This document shows, in pieces, positions 7,926 to 15,982 of a stretch of DNA of 34,252 bases. The first letter of the stretch is position 1, and each line of letters begins with the position of its first letter. The notes below the pieces were generated by a model. It had not been told where the DNA came from, did no database searches, and worked only from the letters and a program-made list of their open reading frames with translations. The stretch comes from Roseateles sp. (lineage in GTDB: Bacteria > Pseudomonadota > Gammaproteobacteria > Burkholderiales > Burkholderiaceae_C): positions 1 through 34,252 of the forward strand of contig JAFALK010000057.1 of NCBI GenBank assembly GCA_019234295.1, read 5' to 3'. The translations under genes and the position numbers were made by a program.

Positions 7926-8765
7926 ATGACCTCTCGTATCACCGGCCTGTTCGCCGCTATCGCTTTCGCCGCGACCCTGGCGATCTCGCCCGCTCACGCA
8001 CAAGACAATGCCGCTTCGGCCCCCGCTGAGGCTTCGGCCCCAGTCGCTGCCACCGCTGACGCTGGCGCTGCTCCCGCTGCTGCGCCCGCTGCCAGCGACG
8101 AAAAGGACAATCCCTATGGCCTGATGGCCATGATCCGTCACGGCGACACCGTCTCGCACGGCGTGCTGGGCATCCTGCTGCTGATGTCCATGGGCTCGTG
8201 GTACATCCTGATCACGAAGCTGTGGGACGGTTCCAAGCTGAACGCTGAAGCCAAGGAAGTCCGCGCCACCTTCTTCAAGAAGTCCAGCCTGGCTGACGGC
8301 GTCAAGGGCCTGAAGGAAACCGGCGCATTCCGCTACATTGCCGCTTCGGCTGTCGAGGCTTCGGAGCACCATGAAGGCGCCCTGACCGAGAACATCGACC
8401 ACAGCAGCTGGGTCACGATGAACATTGACCGCGCTGTGACCGAAGTCAACAGCCGTGTCGGTAGCGGCCTGGGCTTCCTGGCCACCGTCGGTTCGACCGC
8501 TCCTTTCGTCGGTCTGTTCGGCACGGTGTGGGGCATTCTGCAAGCCCTGACGCAAATCGGTGTGGCCGGTCAGGCTTCGATCGACAAGGTTGCCGGCCCC
8601 GTCGGTGAAGCGCTGATCATGACCGCCATCGGTCTGGGCGTCGCTGTTCCGGCCGTGCTGGGCTACAACTGGCTCGTCAACCGCAACAAGGCCACCATGG
8701 CCCAAGTTCGCGCCTTCGCCGCCGACCTGCACGGCGTGCTGATGGGTGGCCGCGCCAAGCGCTAA
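7926..8765 (+). CDS. exbB: ExbB proton channel subunit (MotA/TolQ/ExbB family) with signal peptide
   Basis: ExbB forms the pentameric inner-membrane channel that, with ExbD, uses proton motive force to energise TonB. The 279-residue product begins with a cleavable signal peptide (MTSRITGLFAAIAFAATLAI, likely cut after AHA at residue 25) and an Ala/Pro-rich periplasmic stretch, then the first membrane helix (HGVLGILLLMSMGSWYILI), a cytoplasmic region, and the diagnostic block GLGFLATVGSTAPFVGLFGT followed by the last helix near GEALIMTAIGLGVAVPAVLG. The long N-terminal extension is known from TonB-type ExbB proteins. AGGAG precedes the ATG. Tandem exbD genes follow at 21 and 2 bases, indicating one operon. 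Confidence 0.95.
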   Translation: MTSRITGLFAAIAFAATLAISPAHAQDNAASAPAEASAPVAATADAGAAPAAAPAASDEKDNPYGLMAMIRHGDTVSHGVLGILLLMSMGSWYILITKLWDGSKLNAEAKEVRATFFKKSSLADGVKGLKETGAFRYIAASAVEASEHHEGALTENIDHSSWVTMNIDRAVTEVNSRVGSGLGFLATVGSTAPFVGLFGTVWGILQALTQIGVAGQASIDKVAGPVGEALIMTAIGLGVAVPAVLGYNWLVNRNKATMAQVRAFAADLHGVLMGGRAKR

Positions 8766-8786
8766 TCAGAAGCCCGGAGAAATATC

Positions 8787-9233
8787 ATGGGCATGAACGT
8801 CGGATCATCGTCCGGCGATGAAGACGAGGTGGTCTCAACCATCAACACCACGCCCCTCGTGGACGTGATGCTGGTGCTGCTGATCATCTTCCTCATCACC
8901 GTGCCGGTGGTGACCCAATCCGTGAACATCACGCTCCCCAAGGAGCGCAATGAGGTTCGGGTCACCAAGCCGGAAAATATCGAAATCGCCGTCACCAAGG
9001 ACGGTGAGATGTACTGGGCTACGGCTCTGGTGCCGGACACCGATGCGCTCCTCGAGCGCCTCAAGAAGGTGGCCGTGCTCAATCCGCAGCCCCAGGTGCA
9101 TATCCGTGGCGACAAGGACGCTCGCTATGAAGCCGTCGGCAAGGTGGTTTACACCTGCCAGCGTGCCGGCATCATGAGCATCCACTTCGTCAGCGAACCG
9201 CCCGCGGGTGGTGTTGTGAGGCGGGGGATCTAA
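8787..9233 (+). CDS. exbD: ExbD-type biopolymer transport protein, copy 1
   Basis: A 148-residue ExbD/TolR family protein: short cytoplasmic N-terminus, one membrane helix with the essential proton-carrying Asp (D26 in NTTPLVDVMLVLLIIFLI), and a periplasmic domain ending in a C-terminal segment with VHIRGDKDARYEAVGKVV, typical of the family. It works with ExbB and TonB. A ribosome-binding site CGGAGA precedes it. Its first ten residues, MGMNVGSSSG, are identical to those of the next gene, so the two are tandem paralogues. Whether one exbD serves a different TonB or whether both join the same complex cannot be read here. Confidence 0.93.
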   Translation: MGMNVGSSSGDEDEVVSTINTTPLVDVMLVLLIIFLITVPVVTQSVNITLPKERNEVRVTKPENIEIAVTKDGEMYWATALVPDTDALLERLKKVAVLNPQPQVHIRGDKDARYEAVGKVVYTCQRAGIMSIHFVSEPPAGGVVRRGI

Positions 9234-9235
9234 GC

Positions 9236-9661
9236 ATGGGAATGAACGTAGGAAGCTCCTCGGGCAGCGGCGAACCGGAAGTGATGATGGACGTCAACAC
9301 GACGCCTCTGATCGACGTGATGCTGGTTCTGTTGGTGATGCTCATCATCACCATTCCGATTCAGCTGCACTCCATCAATCTGGACATGCCGCCGCCCAAC
9401 CACAACCAGCCGCCGACACCGCCAGTCGTGCATGAGGTCTTCATCGACTTCGACGGCAGCATCAGCTGGGACGGCTCCCCGATCACGCAAAGCGATCTGG
9501 AAGCCAAGCTGGAGTCGGTGGTCAATGAGCCCGATCAACCGGAAGTGCACATCAAGCCGAACAAGCTGGTGGACTACGGTGCGGTCGCGCACGTGATGGC
9601 TTCGGCTCAGCGTCATGGCGTCAAGAAGATGGCCATGATCGGCAACGAGCAGTTCCGCTGA
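9236..9661 (+). CDS. ExbD-type biopolymer transport protein, copy 2
   Basis: A 141-residue ExbD family protein that starts only two bases after copy 1. It shares MGMNVGSSSG with copy 1, then NTTPLIDVMLVLLVMLIITI with the membrane Asp at residue 27, and a periplasmic domain with VHIKPNKLVDYGAVAHVM. The periplasmic part differs from copy 1 (DMPPPNHNQPPTPP after the helix), so the copies have diverged mainly where they face TonB or the cell wall. A terminator follows at 9698-9730, closing the tonB-exbB-exbD-exbD transcript or weakening read-through into the next gene. Confidence 0.92.
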   Translation: MGMNVGSSSGSGEPEVMMDVNTTPLIDVMLVLLVMLIITIPIQLHSINLDMPPPNHNQPPTPPVVHEVFIDFDGSISWDGSPITQSDLEAKLESVVNEPDQPEVHIKPNKLVDYGAVAHVMASAQRHGVKKMAMIGNEQFR

Positions 9662-9697
9662 CACGGCGACAAGTGACGCTCCGCGCTACTTGACGAC

Positions 9698-9730
9698 ACG
9701 CGCCTCCCGCTCGCCGGGCGGCGCGTTTTT
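9698..9730 (+). terminator. Intrinsic terminator after tandem exbD
   Basis: ACGCGCCTCCCG (9698-9709) pairs with CGGGCGGCGCGT (9715-9726) with one mismatch and a five-base loop, followed by a T-run. It lies only 20 bases before the start of the next gene, so that gene probably depends on partial read-through or on its own promoter very close by. Confidence 0.85.
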
Positions 9731-9750
9731 ACTTGCAGGAGATTGACCTC

Positions 9751-11004
9751 ATGAAAATCAAGAACATCACTCTGGCCGCCGTCGGTGCCGCTGCCCTCAT
9801 GCTGGGCAACGCACCCCACGGCGGTCTGCGCTTCATCGGCGAAGCCCATGCCCAGGAAACGGTGCGCCCCGAGGTCGGCAAGCACCTGCAGGCTGCTGCC
9901 GCGATGATCAAGTCGGGCAAGTACAAGGAAGCCCTGGCCAAGATCCATGACGCCGAAGGCGTCTCCGGGCGCACGGCCGGCGAGAACAACGCCATCGAAG
10001 GCATGCGCCTGTCCGCAGCCCAGGGAGCGGGCGACCCCGACTCCATGGCCAAGAGCTATGAAGCCCTGAAGGCCGCCGGCCGCATGGGCGGTGCCACGGC
10101 GCTGCAGGTCGAGCTGGCCATTGCCGGCACCTACCTGAAGGCCAACAACGCCTCGCAGGCCGCGAGCTGGGCGCAGCGCTACCAGCATGACGGCGGCACC
10201 GATCCGGCTGCCAAGCAGATCTTGGCCAATGCGCAGTTCAAGTCGGGCGACATGGGCGCTGTGCTCAAGGACACGCTGGACGAAGTCAACGCCGACGAGA
10301 AGGCCGGCCGCGTCCCGTCCAAGGACAAGCTGAACCTGCTGCTGTACGCCGCCCAGAAAAAGGGTGACGGCGCTGCCGAGGGCATGGCCATCGACAAGCT
10401 GCTGAACTACTACCCGAGCCGTGAACTTTGGGCTCAGGTGCTCGGTACGCTGCAGCTCAAGAAGGGCTTCTCGGACCGTTTCAACCTCGACGTGCTGCGC
10501 CTGCGCCTGGCTACCGGCAATATGCGCAAGGCCGAGGACTACAGCGACTACGCTCAGCTCGCCGCCGCTGCCGGTTACCCAGAAGAAGGCAAGATGGTCG
10601 TTGAGAAGGGCATGGCCGCCGGCCTGCTCGGCCAGGGCGCTCAGGCTTCGCGCGACAAGCGCCTTCTGGACTTCCTCGGCAAAAAGATCGCCGATGCCAA
10701 GGCCGGTGAAGCCGCAGCGCTGGCTGCTGCCAACGATGCTCGCGACGGCATGGGCTACGTCCAGATCGGCCTGGCCCAGGTTTTCCGCGGCCAGGGCGCT
10801 GCCGGTGTCAAGGTCATCGAGCAGGGCATCGCCAAGGACAAGCTGTCCCGCCCCGACGACGCCAAGCTCTACCTAGGCCTCGGCCAGTATTTCGCCGGTG
10901 ACGTCAGCAAGGCGATCTCGAGCTGGCGCACGGTGAAGGGCAGCGACGGAGCCGGCGACCTCGCTCGTCTGTGGATCATCCAGGCCCGTAGCACCAAGAA
11001 GTAA
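9751..11004 (+). CDS. Exported helical-repeat (TPR-like) protein of the TonB cluster
   Basis: A 417-residue protein. The ATG at 9751 is chosen over an upstream TTG because AGGAG sits at 9738-9742. It opens with a signal peptide (MKIKNITLAAVGAAALML...) probably cut after GEAHA, giving a mature periplasmic protein that starts QETVRPEVG. The rest is Ala/Lys/Gly-rich helix-turn-helix sequence with TPR-like spacing (MIKSGKYKEALAKIHDAEG; later YLGLGQYFAGDVSKAISSW). TPR proteins act as interaction scaffolds. Its position after tonB-exbB-exbD-exbD suggests a role with the TonB machinery or the envelope, but a terminator separates them and no direct evidence of function exists. Confidence 0.8.
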   Translation: MKIKNITLAAVGAAALMLGNAPHGGLRFIGEAHAQETVRPEVGKHLQAAAAMIKSGKYKEALAKIHDAEGVSGRTAGENNAIEGMRLSAAQGAGDPDSMAKSYEALKAAGRMGGATALQVELAIAGTYLKANNASQAASWAQRYQHDGGTDPAAKQILANAQFKSGDMGAVLKDTLDEVNADEKAGRVPSKDKLNLLLYAAQKKGDGAAEGMAIDKLLNYYPSRELWAQVLGTLQLKKGFSDRFNLDVLRLRLATGNMRKAEDYSDYAQLAAAAGYPEEGKMVVEKGMAAGLLGQGAQASRDKRLLDFLGKKIADAKAGEAAALAAANDARDGMGYVQIGLAQVFRGQGAAGVKVIEQGIAKDKLSRPDDAKLYLGLGQYFAGDVSKAISSWRTVKGSDGAGDLARLWIIQARSTKK

Positions 11005-11024
11005 GCTGCAAGAACTGGAAAACG

Positions 11025-11056
11025 AAAGGGCCCCTCAATTTTGAGGGGCCCTTTTG
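11025..11056. terminator. Bidirectional intrinsic terminator
   Basis: A near-perfect inverted repeat, AAAGGGCCCCTCAA against TTGAGGGGCCCTTT, flanked by A-runs on one side and T-runs on the other. It can stop both the repeat-protein transcript from the left and the convergent SDR transcript from the right. Confidence 0.93.
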
Positions 11057-11077
11057 CATTGGGGTGTGCCCGACGGA

Positions 11078-11836
11078 TTACTTCGGTGCCAGACGGATCG
11101 CGCCGTCGAGGCGGATAACCTCGCCGTTGAGCATGTCGTTCGTGACGATCTGGTGCACGAGCTTGGCATAGTCCTCGGGGCGACCCAGGCGCGACGGGAA
11201 GGGCACGCTGGCGGCCAGCGCGTCCTGAACTTCCTTCGGCATTCCGAAGAGCATGGGCGTGCCGAAGATGCCGGGGGCGATGGTCATGTTGCGAATGCCG
11301 TTGCGGGCCAGGTCGCGTGCGATCGGCAAGGTCATGCCCACCACGCCGCCCTTGGAGGCTGCATAGGCCGCCTGGCCCATTTGGCCGTCATAGGCCGCCA
11401 CCGAGGCGGTGGAGATCAGCACGCCACGCTCGCCGGTCGCTTCGGGCTCGTTCTTGCTCATCGCCTCGGCAGCCAGGCGGATCATGTTGAAGCTGCCGAC
11501 CAGATTGACCTGAACGACCTTGACGAACAGGGCCAGAGCATGGGCGCCCTCCTTTCCGACGGTCTTCGCAGCGGGCGCGATGCCGGCGCAGTTCACCAGG
11601 CCCATGAGCTTGCCCAGGGACGTGGCCTTGGCCACGACGGCCTGGCCGTCTGCTTCGTTGCTGACGTCGCACCTGACGAAGGCGCCGCCGAGCTCCGCGG
11701 CCAGTGCCTGGCCGCGCTCGTCTTGCAAGTCCGCGATGACGACCTTGCCGCCGTGGGCGGCCAACATGCGTGCTGTGCCTTCGCCGAGGCCCGATGCACC
11801 GCCCGTGACGATGAAGACCTTGCCTGAGATTTCCAT
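11078..11836 (-). CDS. SDR-family 3-hydroxyacyl-CoA dehydrogenase-like oxidoreductase
   Basis: A 252-residue classical short-chain dehydrogenase. It has the Rossmann nucleotide motif TGGASGLG (residues 11-18), an acidic residue after strand 2 (VVIADLQD, favouring NAD), NCAG at 82-85, and the catalytic Ser145-Tyr158-Lys162 set ([15 protein letters not shown]). The sequence style, including [20 protein letters not shown] and [10 protein letters not shown], is that of the type 2 hydroxyacyl-CoA dehydrogenase (HSD10-like) group, which acts in fatty-acid or branched-chain amino-acid breakdown. The ATG at 11836 has AAAGG upstream. The gene stands alone, with a triple ACGT operator immediately upstream, consistent with catabolic control. 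Substrate is inferred from family only. Confidence 0.88.
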   Translation of the reverse strand: MEISGKVFIVTGGASGLGEGTARMLAAHGGKVVIADLQDERGQALAAELGGAFVRCDVSNEADGQAVVAKATSLGKLMGLVNCAGIAPAAKTVGKEGAHALALFVKVVQVNLVGSFNMIRLAAEAMSKNEPEATGERGVLISTASVAAYDGQMGQAAYAASKGGVVGMTLPIARDLARNGIRNMTIAPGIFGTPMLFGMPKEVQDALAASVPFPSRLGRPEDYAKLVHQIVTNDMLNGEVIRLDGAIRLAPK

Positions 11837-11851
11837 GATGATGCCTTTGAA

Positions 11852-11873
11852 TTTACGTTGACGTAAACGTCAA
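11852..11873. promoter_or_regulatory. Triple ACGT-repeat operator upstream of the SDR gene
   Basis: Three ACGT cores lie exactly six bases apart in TTTACGTTGACGTAAACGTCAA minus its last bases: two overlapping perfect palindromes can be read, TTTACGTTGACGTAAA outer arms at 11852-11867 and TTGACGTAAACGTCAA at 11858-11873. The position, 15 to 37 bases upstream of the start codon, suits a regulator site. ACGT-containing palindromes are known for MerR-type LiuR regulators of branched-chain amino-acid catabolism in proteobacteria; that assignment is an inference. Confidence 0.65.
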
Positions 11874-11928
11874 TCGTAGAACGAATGAAAGGCCGCGCGG
11901 ATCATGTCCTTGCGGCCTCGGGGGTAGA

Positions 11929-12654
<726 letters not shown>

Positions 12655-12696
12655 TCACCCGAGGATAACATGCGACCCCCGGCGCGGACCTCGGGT

Positions 12697-13437
12697 TCAG
12701 CCCTGTGAGATCAAGGCGCGCACCCGTTGCAGGTCCTCGGGAGTGTCCACGCCGGGCCCGGGCCGCTCGGTGCTGACGTGCACGGCGATGCGCTCGCCAT
12801 GCCAGAGTACGCGCAACTGCTCCAGCGACTCGATCTGCTCCAGCGGGCTGACTGCGAGCTGCGGGAACTTGCGCAGGAAGCCCGCCCGATACGAATACAG
12901 GCCCACATGGCGCAATGCCGCCTTGGGCGCGCCGCCACCATCGCGCCACCAGGGCAGAGGCGCGCGCGAGAAATACAGGGCAATGCCCTGGGCGTCGGTG
13001 ACGAGCTTGACCACGTTCGGATTGGCGAACTCGGCCGCGTCTTCGAGCGCGTGTGCCACTGTGCCCATCACGCAATGCGGATGGCTGCGCAGCACCTCAG
13101 CGCAGGCGTCGATCATGGCCGGCGCGATCAGCGGCTCGTCGCCTTGGACGTTGACGACGAGCTCGTTGCCGTCCAACCCCAGCTGTTCGCAGGCCTCGGC
13201 CAGGCGATCGCTGCCCGAGACATGGTCGGCGCGGGTCATCAAGGCCTTGATGCCATGGGCTTCGCAGGCCGCCTGCACCTGGGCCGAATCGGTCGCCACG
13301 ACGACCTGGGAAGCGCCGGAAAGCGTGGCACGCCGGGCCACACGCACCACCATCGGCACGCCGCCGATGTCGGCCAGCGGCTTGTTGGGCAGACGTGTCG
13401 AGGCAAGCCGGGCCGGCACGATGACGGTGAAGCTCAT
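12697..13437 (-). CDS. kdsB: 3-deoxy-manno-octulosonate cytidylyltransferase (CMP-KDO synthetase)
   Basis: KdsB activates KDO as CMP-KDO for lipopolysaccharide inner-core synthesis in the cytoplasm. The 246-residue protein begins [19 protein letters not shown], the nucleotide-sugar binding motif of the family, followed by [31 protein letters not shown] (metal/CTP binding) and [13 protein letters not shown]. Its length is the family norm (about 248). It starts six bases after the stop of the ycaR-type gene and shares an operon with lpxK, so the two lipid A/KDO steps are made together. Confidence 0.96.
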   Translation of the reverse strand: MSFTVIVPARLASTRLPNKPLADIGGVPMVVRVARRATLSGASQVVVATDSAQVQAACEAHGIKALMTRADHVSGSDRLAEACEQLGLDGNELVVNVQGDEPLIAPAMIDACAEVLRSHPHCVMGTVAHALEDAAEFANPNVVKLVTDAQGIALYFSRAPLPWWRDGGGAPKAALRHVGLYSYRAGFLRKFPQLAVSPLEQIESLEQLRVLWHGERIAVHVSTERPGPGVDTPEDLQRVRALISQG

Positions 13438-13443
13438 GGCGGC

Positions 13444-13626
13444 CTACTTCTCGTCAGGGTCGAGCACGCGTGCTTCGTTCTCGAGCATCACGGGGATGCC
13501 GTCGCGGATCGGGAAGGCCAGGCGGTCGGCGTTGCAGACCAGCTCGCGGGCGGTCTCGGTGCGGTGGTCGGTCAGCGGGCCCTTGCAGATCGGGCAGACC
13601 AGCAATTCGAGCAGTCGGTTGTCCAT
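13444..13626 (-). CDS. Trm112/YcaR family small protein
   Basis: A 60-residue protein with the YcaR/Trm112-like pattern [18 protein letters not shown] at the start and [17 protein letters not shown] near the end. It has one CxxC pair (C11, C14) and lacks a second pair, as is usual for many bacterial YcaR proteins. Its function in bacteria is poorly defined. The gene lies five bases after lpxK and six before kdsB, a position conserved in many proteobacteria, which is good support for the call. Confidence 0.92.
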   Translation of the reverse strand: MDNRLLELLVCPICKGPLTDHRTETARELVCNADRLAFPIRDGIPVMLENEARVLDPDEK

Positions 13627-13631
13627 GGTGT

Positions 13632-14624
13632 TCAGCTCAGGAGGTCCAGCACGCGTTCGCGCAGCAGGGCCTCGAAATCGGGTTCGGGCTGGAAGTCTAG
13701 CGTCACGACCCAGGCGCGCGTGCTGCCGAGCTGTTCGGGCCGCAACTTGACCGCGTCCTTTTCAGTCAATAGCACATCGCCCGTGCCTGCAGGCCAGGGC
13801 AGGGTGGCGAAGCGGTGATGATCCGGCAGCGCCAGCGGCGTGAAACCCAGGCCCAGCTCCGTCAGCATGTCGAAGAAACGCTGCGGCTGGGCCATCCCCG
13901 CGGCAGCCACCAGCGGGCGGCCCCGCAGGCCGTACAGCGCGTCGAGGCTTGCGGGCTCGCCGCGCCACCACGCGTCCAGTGCCACCGCGCCGCCCAGCTG
14001 ACGCCGTGCGAAAAAGCCTGGCAGCGGCGTGCTCGGGCGCTTGGCGTTGTAGAGCACGATCTCGTCCGGTCTCGTGGCGCGAGCGGGTTCGCGCAGCGGG
14101 CCGGCGGGCAGCAGCCTGCCGTTGCCCAGGCCGCGTTCGTCGAAGACCAGTACGCTCAGCGCGCGAGGCAGCCGCGGGTGCTGCAGGCCATCGTCGCTGA
14201 TCAGAAGTTGCAGGTCCGGATGCCGGCCCAGCAGGGCGCGCGCCGCGGCCACGCGATCGCGGCCCACGGCCACCGGCACGCCGCAGCGCAGGTGGATCAG
14301 CAGTGGCTCATCGCCGGCCTCGGAGGCGCTCGATTCGCGCGTCAACAAGTGGACTTCGTCGCTGCTGCGGCCATAACCGCGCGAAACCACGCCGATTCGC
14401 ACGCCCTCGAGCATGCGCAGCAGCGCCAGCGTGGTCGGCGTCTTTCCGGCGCCGCCGACGATCCAGTTCCCGACCACGATCACGGGCACCGGCAGCAGCG
14501 CCGGACGCGTCCGGTCGGCGCGCCATCGCACGACGGCCCCATAGAGCCAGGACAAGGGAAGCAGCAACGCCGACAGCAGCCCCGGCGCGAGCCACTCGCG
14601 CTGCAGGCGTGAGGCGAAGGACAT
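13632..14624 (-). CDS. lpxK: Tetraacyldisaccharide 4'-kinase
   Basis: LpxK phosphorylates the 4' position of the lipid A disaccharide at the inner membrane, giving lipid IVA. The 330-residue product has an N-terminal membrane-associating stretch ([20 protein letters not shown], residues 11-30), then the P-loop [19 protein letters not shown] (GGAGKT 57-62), SRGYGR, the catalytic region [13 protein letters not shown], and DHHRF and [10 protein letters not shown] in the C-terminal domain. Its length is typical. Its start overlaps the exbD stop by one base (TGATG), so translation is probably coupled. Confidence 0.96.
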   Translation of the reverse strand: MSFASRLQREWLAPGLLSALLLPLSWLYGAVVRWRADRTRPALLPVPVIVVGNWIVGGAGKTPTTLALLRMLEGVRIGVVSRGYGRSSDEVHLLTRESSASEAGDEPLLIHLRCGVPVAVGRDRVAAARALLGRHPDLQLLISDDGLQHPRLPRALSVLVFDERGLGNGRLLPAGPLREPARATRPDEIVLYNAKRPSTPLPGFFARRQLGGAVALDAWWRGEPASLDALYGLRGRPLVAAAGMAQPQRFFDMLTELGLGFTPLALPDHHRFATLPWPAGTGDVLLTEKDAVKLRPEQLGSTRAWVVTLDFQPEPDFEALLRERVLDLLS

Positions 14625-15037
14625 CAGTTCGCTGTCTGCGCGGCGAAGGTCAGATGGGAGAGTCCGGCGCGCCGCGCTGCGTCCATCACATTGATCACCG
14701 ACTGGTGCGCTGTTGCCGCGTCCGCCGAGACGATGACCACGGCGTCGGCCTGGCCGCCCGCCGCGGTGCTCAGCGCCTGGGTCAGCAACTCGACTGAGCG
14801 GCCCTCCACGGGCTGGTGGTTGATTGCATAGCGCCCGTCGCTAGACACGGCCACGATGATCTCGGTCGGCCGATCCTTGAGCTTCTCGGCGTCGGCCGTC
14901 GGCAGGCTGATCTGCAGTTCCGTGAACTTCGAGTACGTCGTCGAGAGCATCAGGAAAATCAGGATCACCAGGAGCACGTCGATGAAGGGGATCAGGTTGA
15001 TCTCCGGCTCCTCGAGATGACGCTTGGTGAATTTCAT
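14624..15037 (-). CDS. exbD: ExbD/TolR family protein of the lpxK operon
   Basis: A 137-residue ExbD-family protein with the membrane Asp D20 in INLIPFIDVLLVILIFLMLS and a short periplasmic domain ending in AARRAGLSHLTFAAQ. It pairs with the exbB gene directly before it (overlap ATGA) and precedes lpxK with a one-base overlap. This exbB-exbD-lpxK arrangement is conserved in beta-proteobacteria. It is clearly distinct in sequence from the two ExbD proteins of the tonB cluster, so it is a separate stator pair, not a recent copy. Its partner (TonB-type or another periplasmic client) cannot be told from the sequence. Confidence 0.92.
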   Translation of the reverse strand: MKFTKRHLEEPEINLIPFIDVLLVILIFLMLSTTYSKFTELQISLPTADAEKLKDRPTEIIVAVSSDGRYAINHQPVEGRSVELLTQALSTAAGGQADAVVIVSADAATAHQSVINVMDAARRAGLSHLTFAAQTAN

Positions 15038-15651
15038 GCGATGAAGCGCTTCAGGTGCGCCATCAGGCGCTCGCTCGATTGTTCGAGTTCGAGCACGTAC
15101 TCATCGACGCGGCCTCGGAAGTAGCGATAGAACATCAGCGAGGGGATCGCGACGATCAGGCCGAAGGCCGTGTTGTACAGGGCCACGGAAATTCCGTGCG
15201 CGAGCAGGGTCGGATTGCTCGATCCCGGCGTCTGGCTGCCGAAGATCTCGATCATGCCGACCACGGTGCCCAGCAGCCCCATCAGCGGCGCCGCGGCGGC
15301 GATCGTGCCCAGCGTGTTGAGGTAGCGCTCCAACTGGTGAGTGGCGCGCCGACCTGCCGATTCAAAGGATTCGCGCAGCTTGGCCTCGGGCATCTTCGGA
15401 TCCAGAGTCACGGCGCGAATTCCTGCGGCCAGCACCAGACCCAACACCGAGTTCTCGGCCAGGCGGTTCACCATATCGGGCGGCGGCAGGTGCTGGCTCG
15501 TCACGCCAAGCACCTCGTCGAGCAGGCGCGAAGGCGCCACCCGGCTGGCGCGCAGGCTCGAGAAGCGCTCGATGACCAGTGCGAGCGCAACGACCGAGCA
15601 CAGCAAGAGCGGCCAGATCGGCCAACCGGCCGCTTGTATGATCGAAAACAA
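15034..15651 (-). CDS. exbB: ExbB/TolQ family proton channel subunit of the lpxK operon
   Basis: A 205-residue MotA/TolQ/ExbB protein with three membrane segments: IIQAAGWPIWPLLLCSVVAL at the N-terminus, then a cytoplasmic part, and the family block TLGTIAAAAPLMGLLGTVVG followed by YNTAFGLIVAIPSLMFY. The frame is open farther upstream, but I place the start at the TTG at 15651, because AAGGGAG is correctly spaced and family members begin there (MFSIIQAAGWPIWP). It has no signal peptide, unlike the ExbB at 7926. It overlaps exbD by four bases and probably starts the operon exbB-exbD-lpxK-ycaR-kdsB(-adk). Confidence 0.92.
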   Translation of the reverse strand: MFSIIQAAGWPIWPLLLCSVVALALVIERFSSLRASRVAPSRLLDEVLGVTSQHLPPPDMVNRLAENSVLGLVLAAGIRAVTLDPKMPEAKLRESFESAGRRATHQLERYLNTLGTIAAAAPLMGLLGTVVGMIEIFGSQTPGSSNPTLLAHGISVALYNTAFGLIVAIPSLMFYRYFRGRVDEYVLELEQSSERLMAHLKRFIA

Positions 15652-15982
15652 GGCAACTCCCTTCGCAGATTGCGGGCGATTATGGCCCCAAGAATCTGCG
15701 GCATGACGGCAGGAAAAACACCGGGGCGTCAGCATCCGAAACAATCCACCGAGACTGTGGATAACTTTGTGGGCAAACGGCATGCCGGCCGGATCAGGGC
15801 TCGCGAAATCAAGCGTTTACACAGATTGCCTCATTCTTGGGCAGGGAAATTCGAATTGAAAAACAAGCGCTTATGGTTGTGTGACGGCACCGTGACCGTG
15901 CGAACGGCCCGCCAGCCCAATATTGGCGCGGCTGTGGGTTACTGGGCCCGCATGGGCATTGGCTTTGCGGGGCAGTGAGGCC
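15652..15982. other. Divergent intergenic region between exbB and xseA
   Basis: About 330 bases without a gene. It should hold promoters for both directions. For the minus strand, CATAAT (plus-strand 15679-15684) is a possible -10 about 28 bases before the exbB start, with no good -35. A perfect DnaA-box sequence lies at 15756-15764. The segment 15820-15880 is more AT-rich than its surroundings and may carry the xseA promoter, which I could not define. Confidence 0.5.
15756..15764 (-). promoter_or_regulatory. Perfect DnaA-box consensus
   Basis: TGTGGATAA, the complement of the strong DnaA box TTATCCACA, lies about 105 bases upstream of exbB and 220 upstream of xseA. Only one perfect box was seen, so this is not an origin. 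It could be a DnaA regulatory site or a chance match. Confidence 0.4.

Noticed and set aside
15756..15764. Replication origin
   Set aside because: Only one perfect DnaA box, with no dnaA/dnaN genes, AT-rich unwinding element or box cluster.
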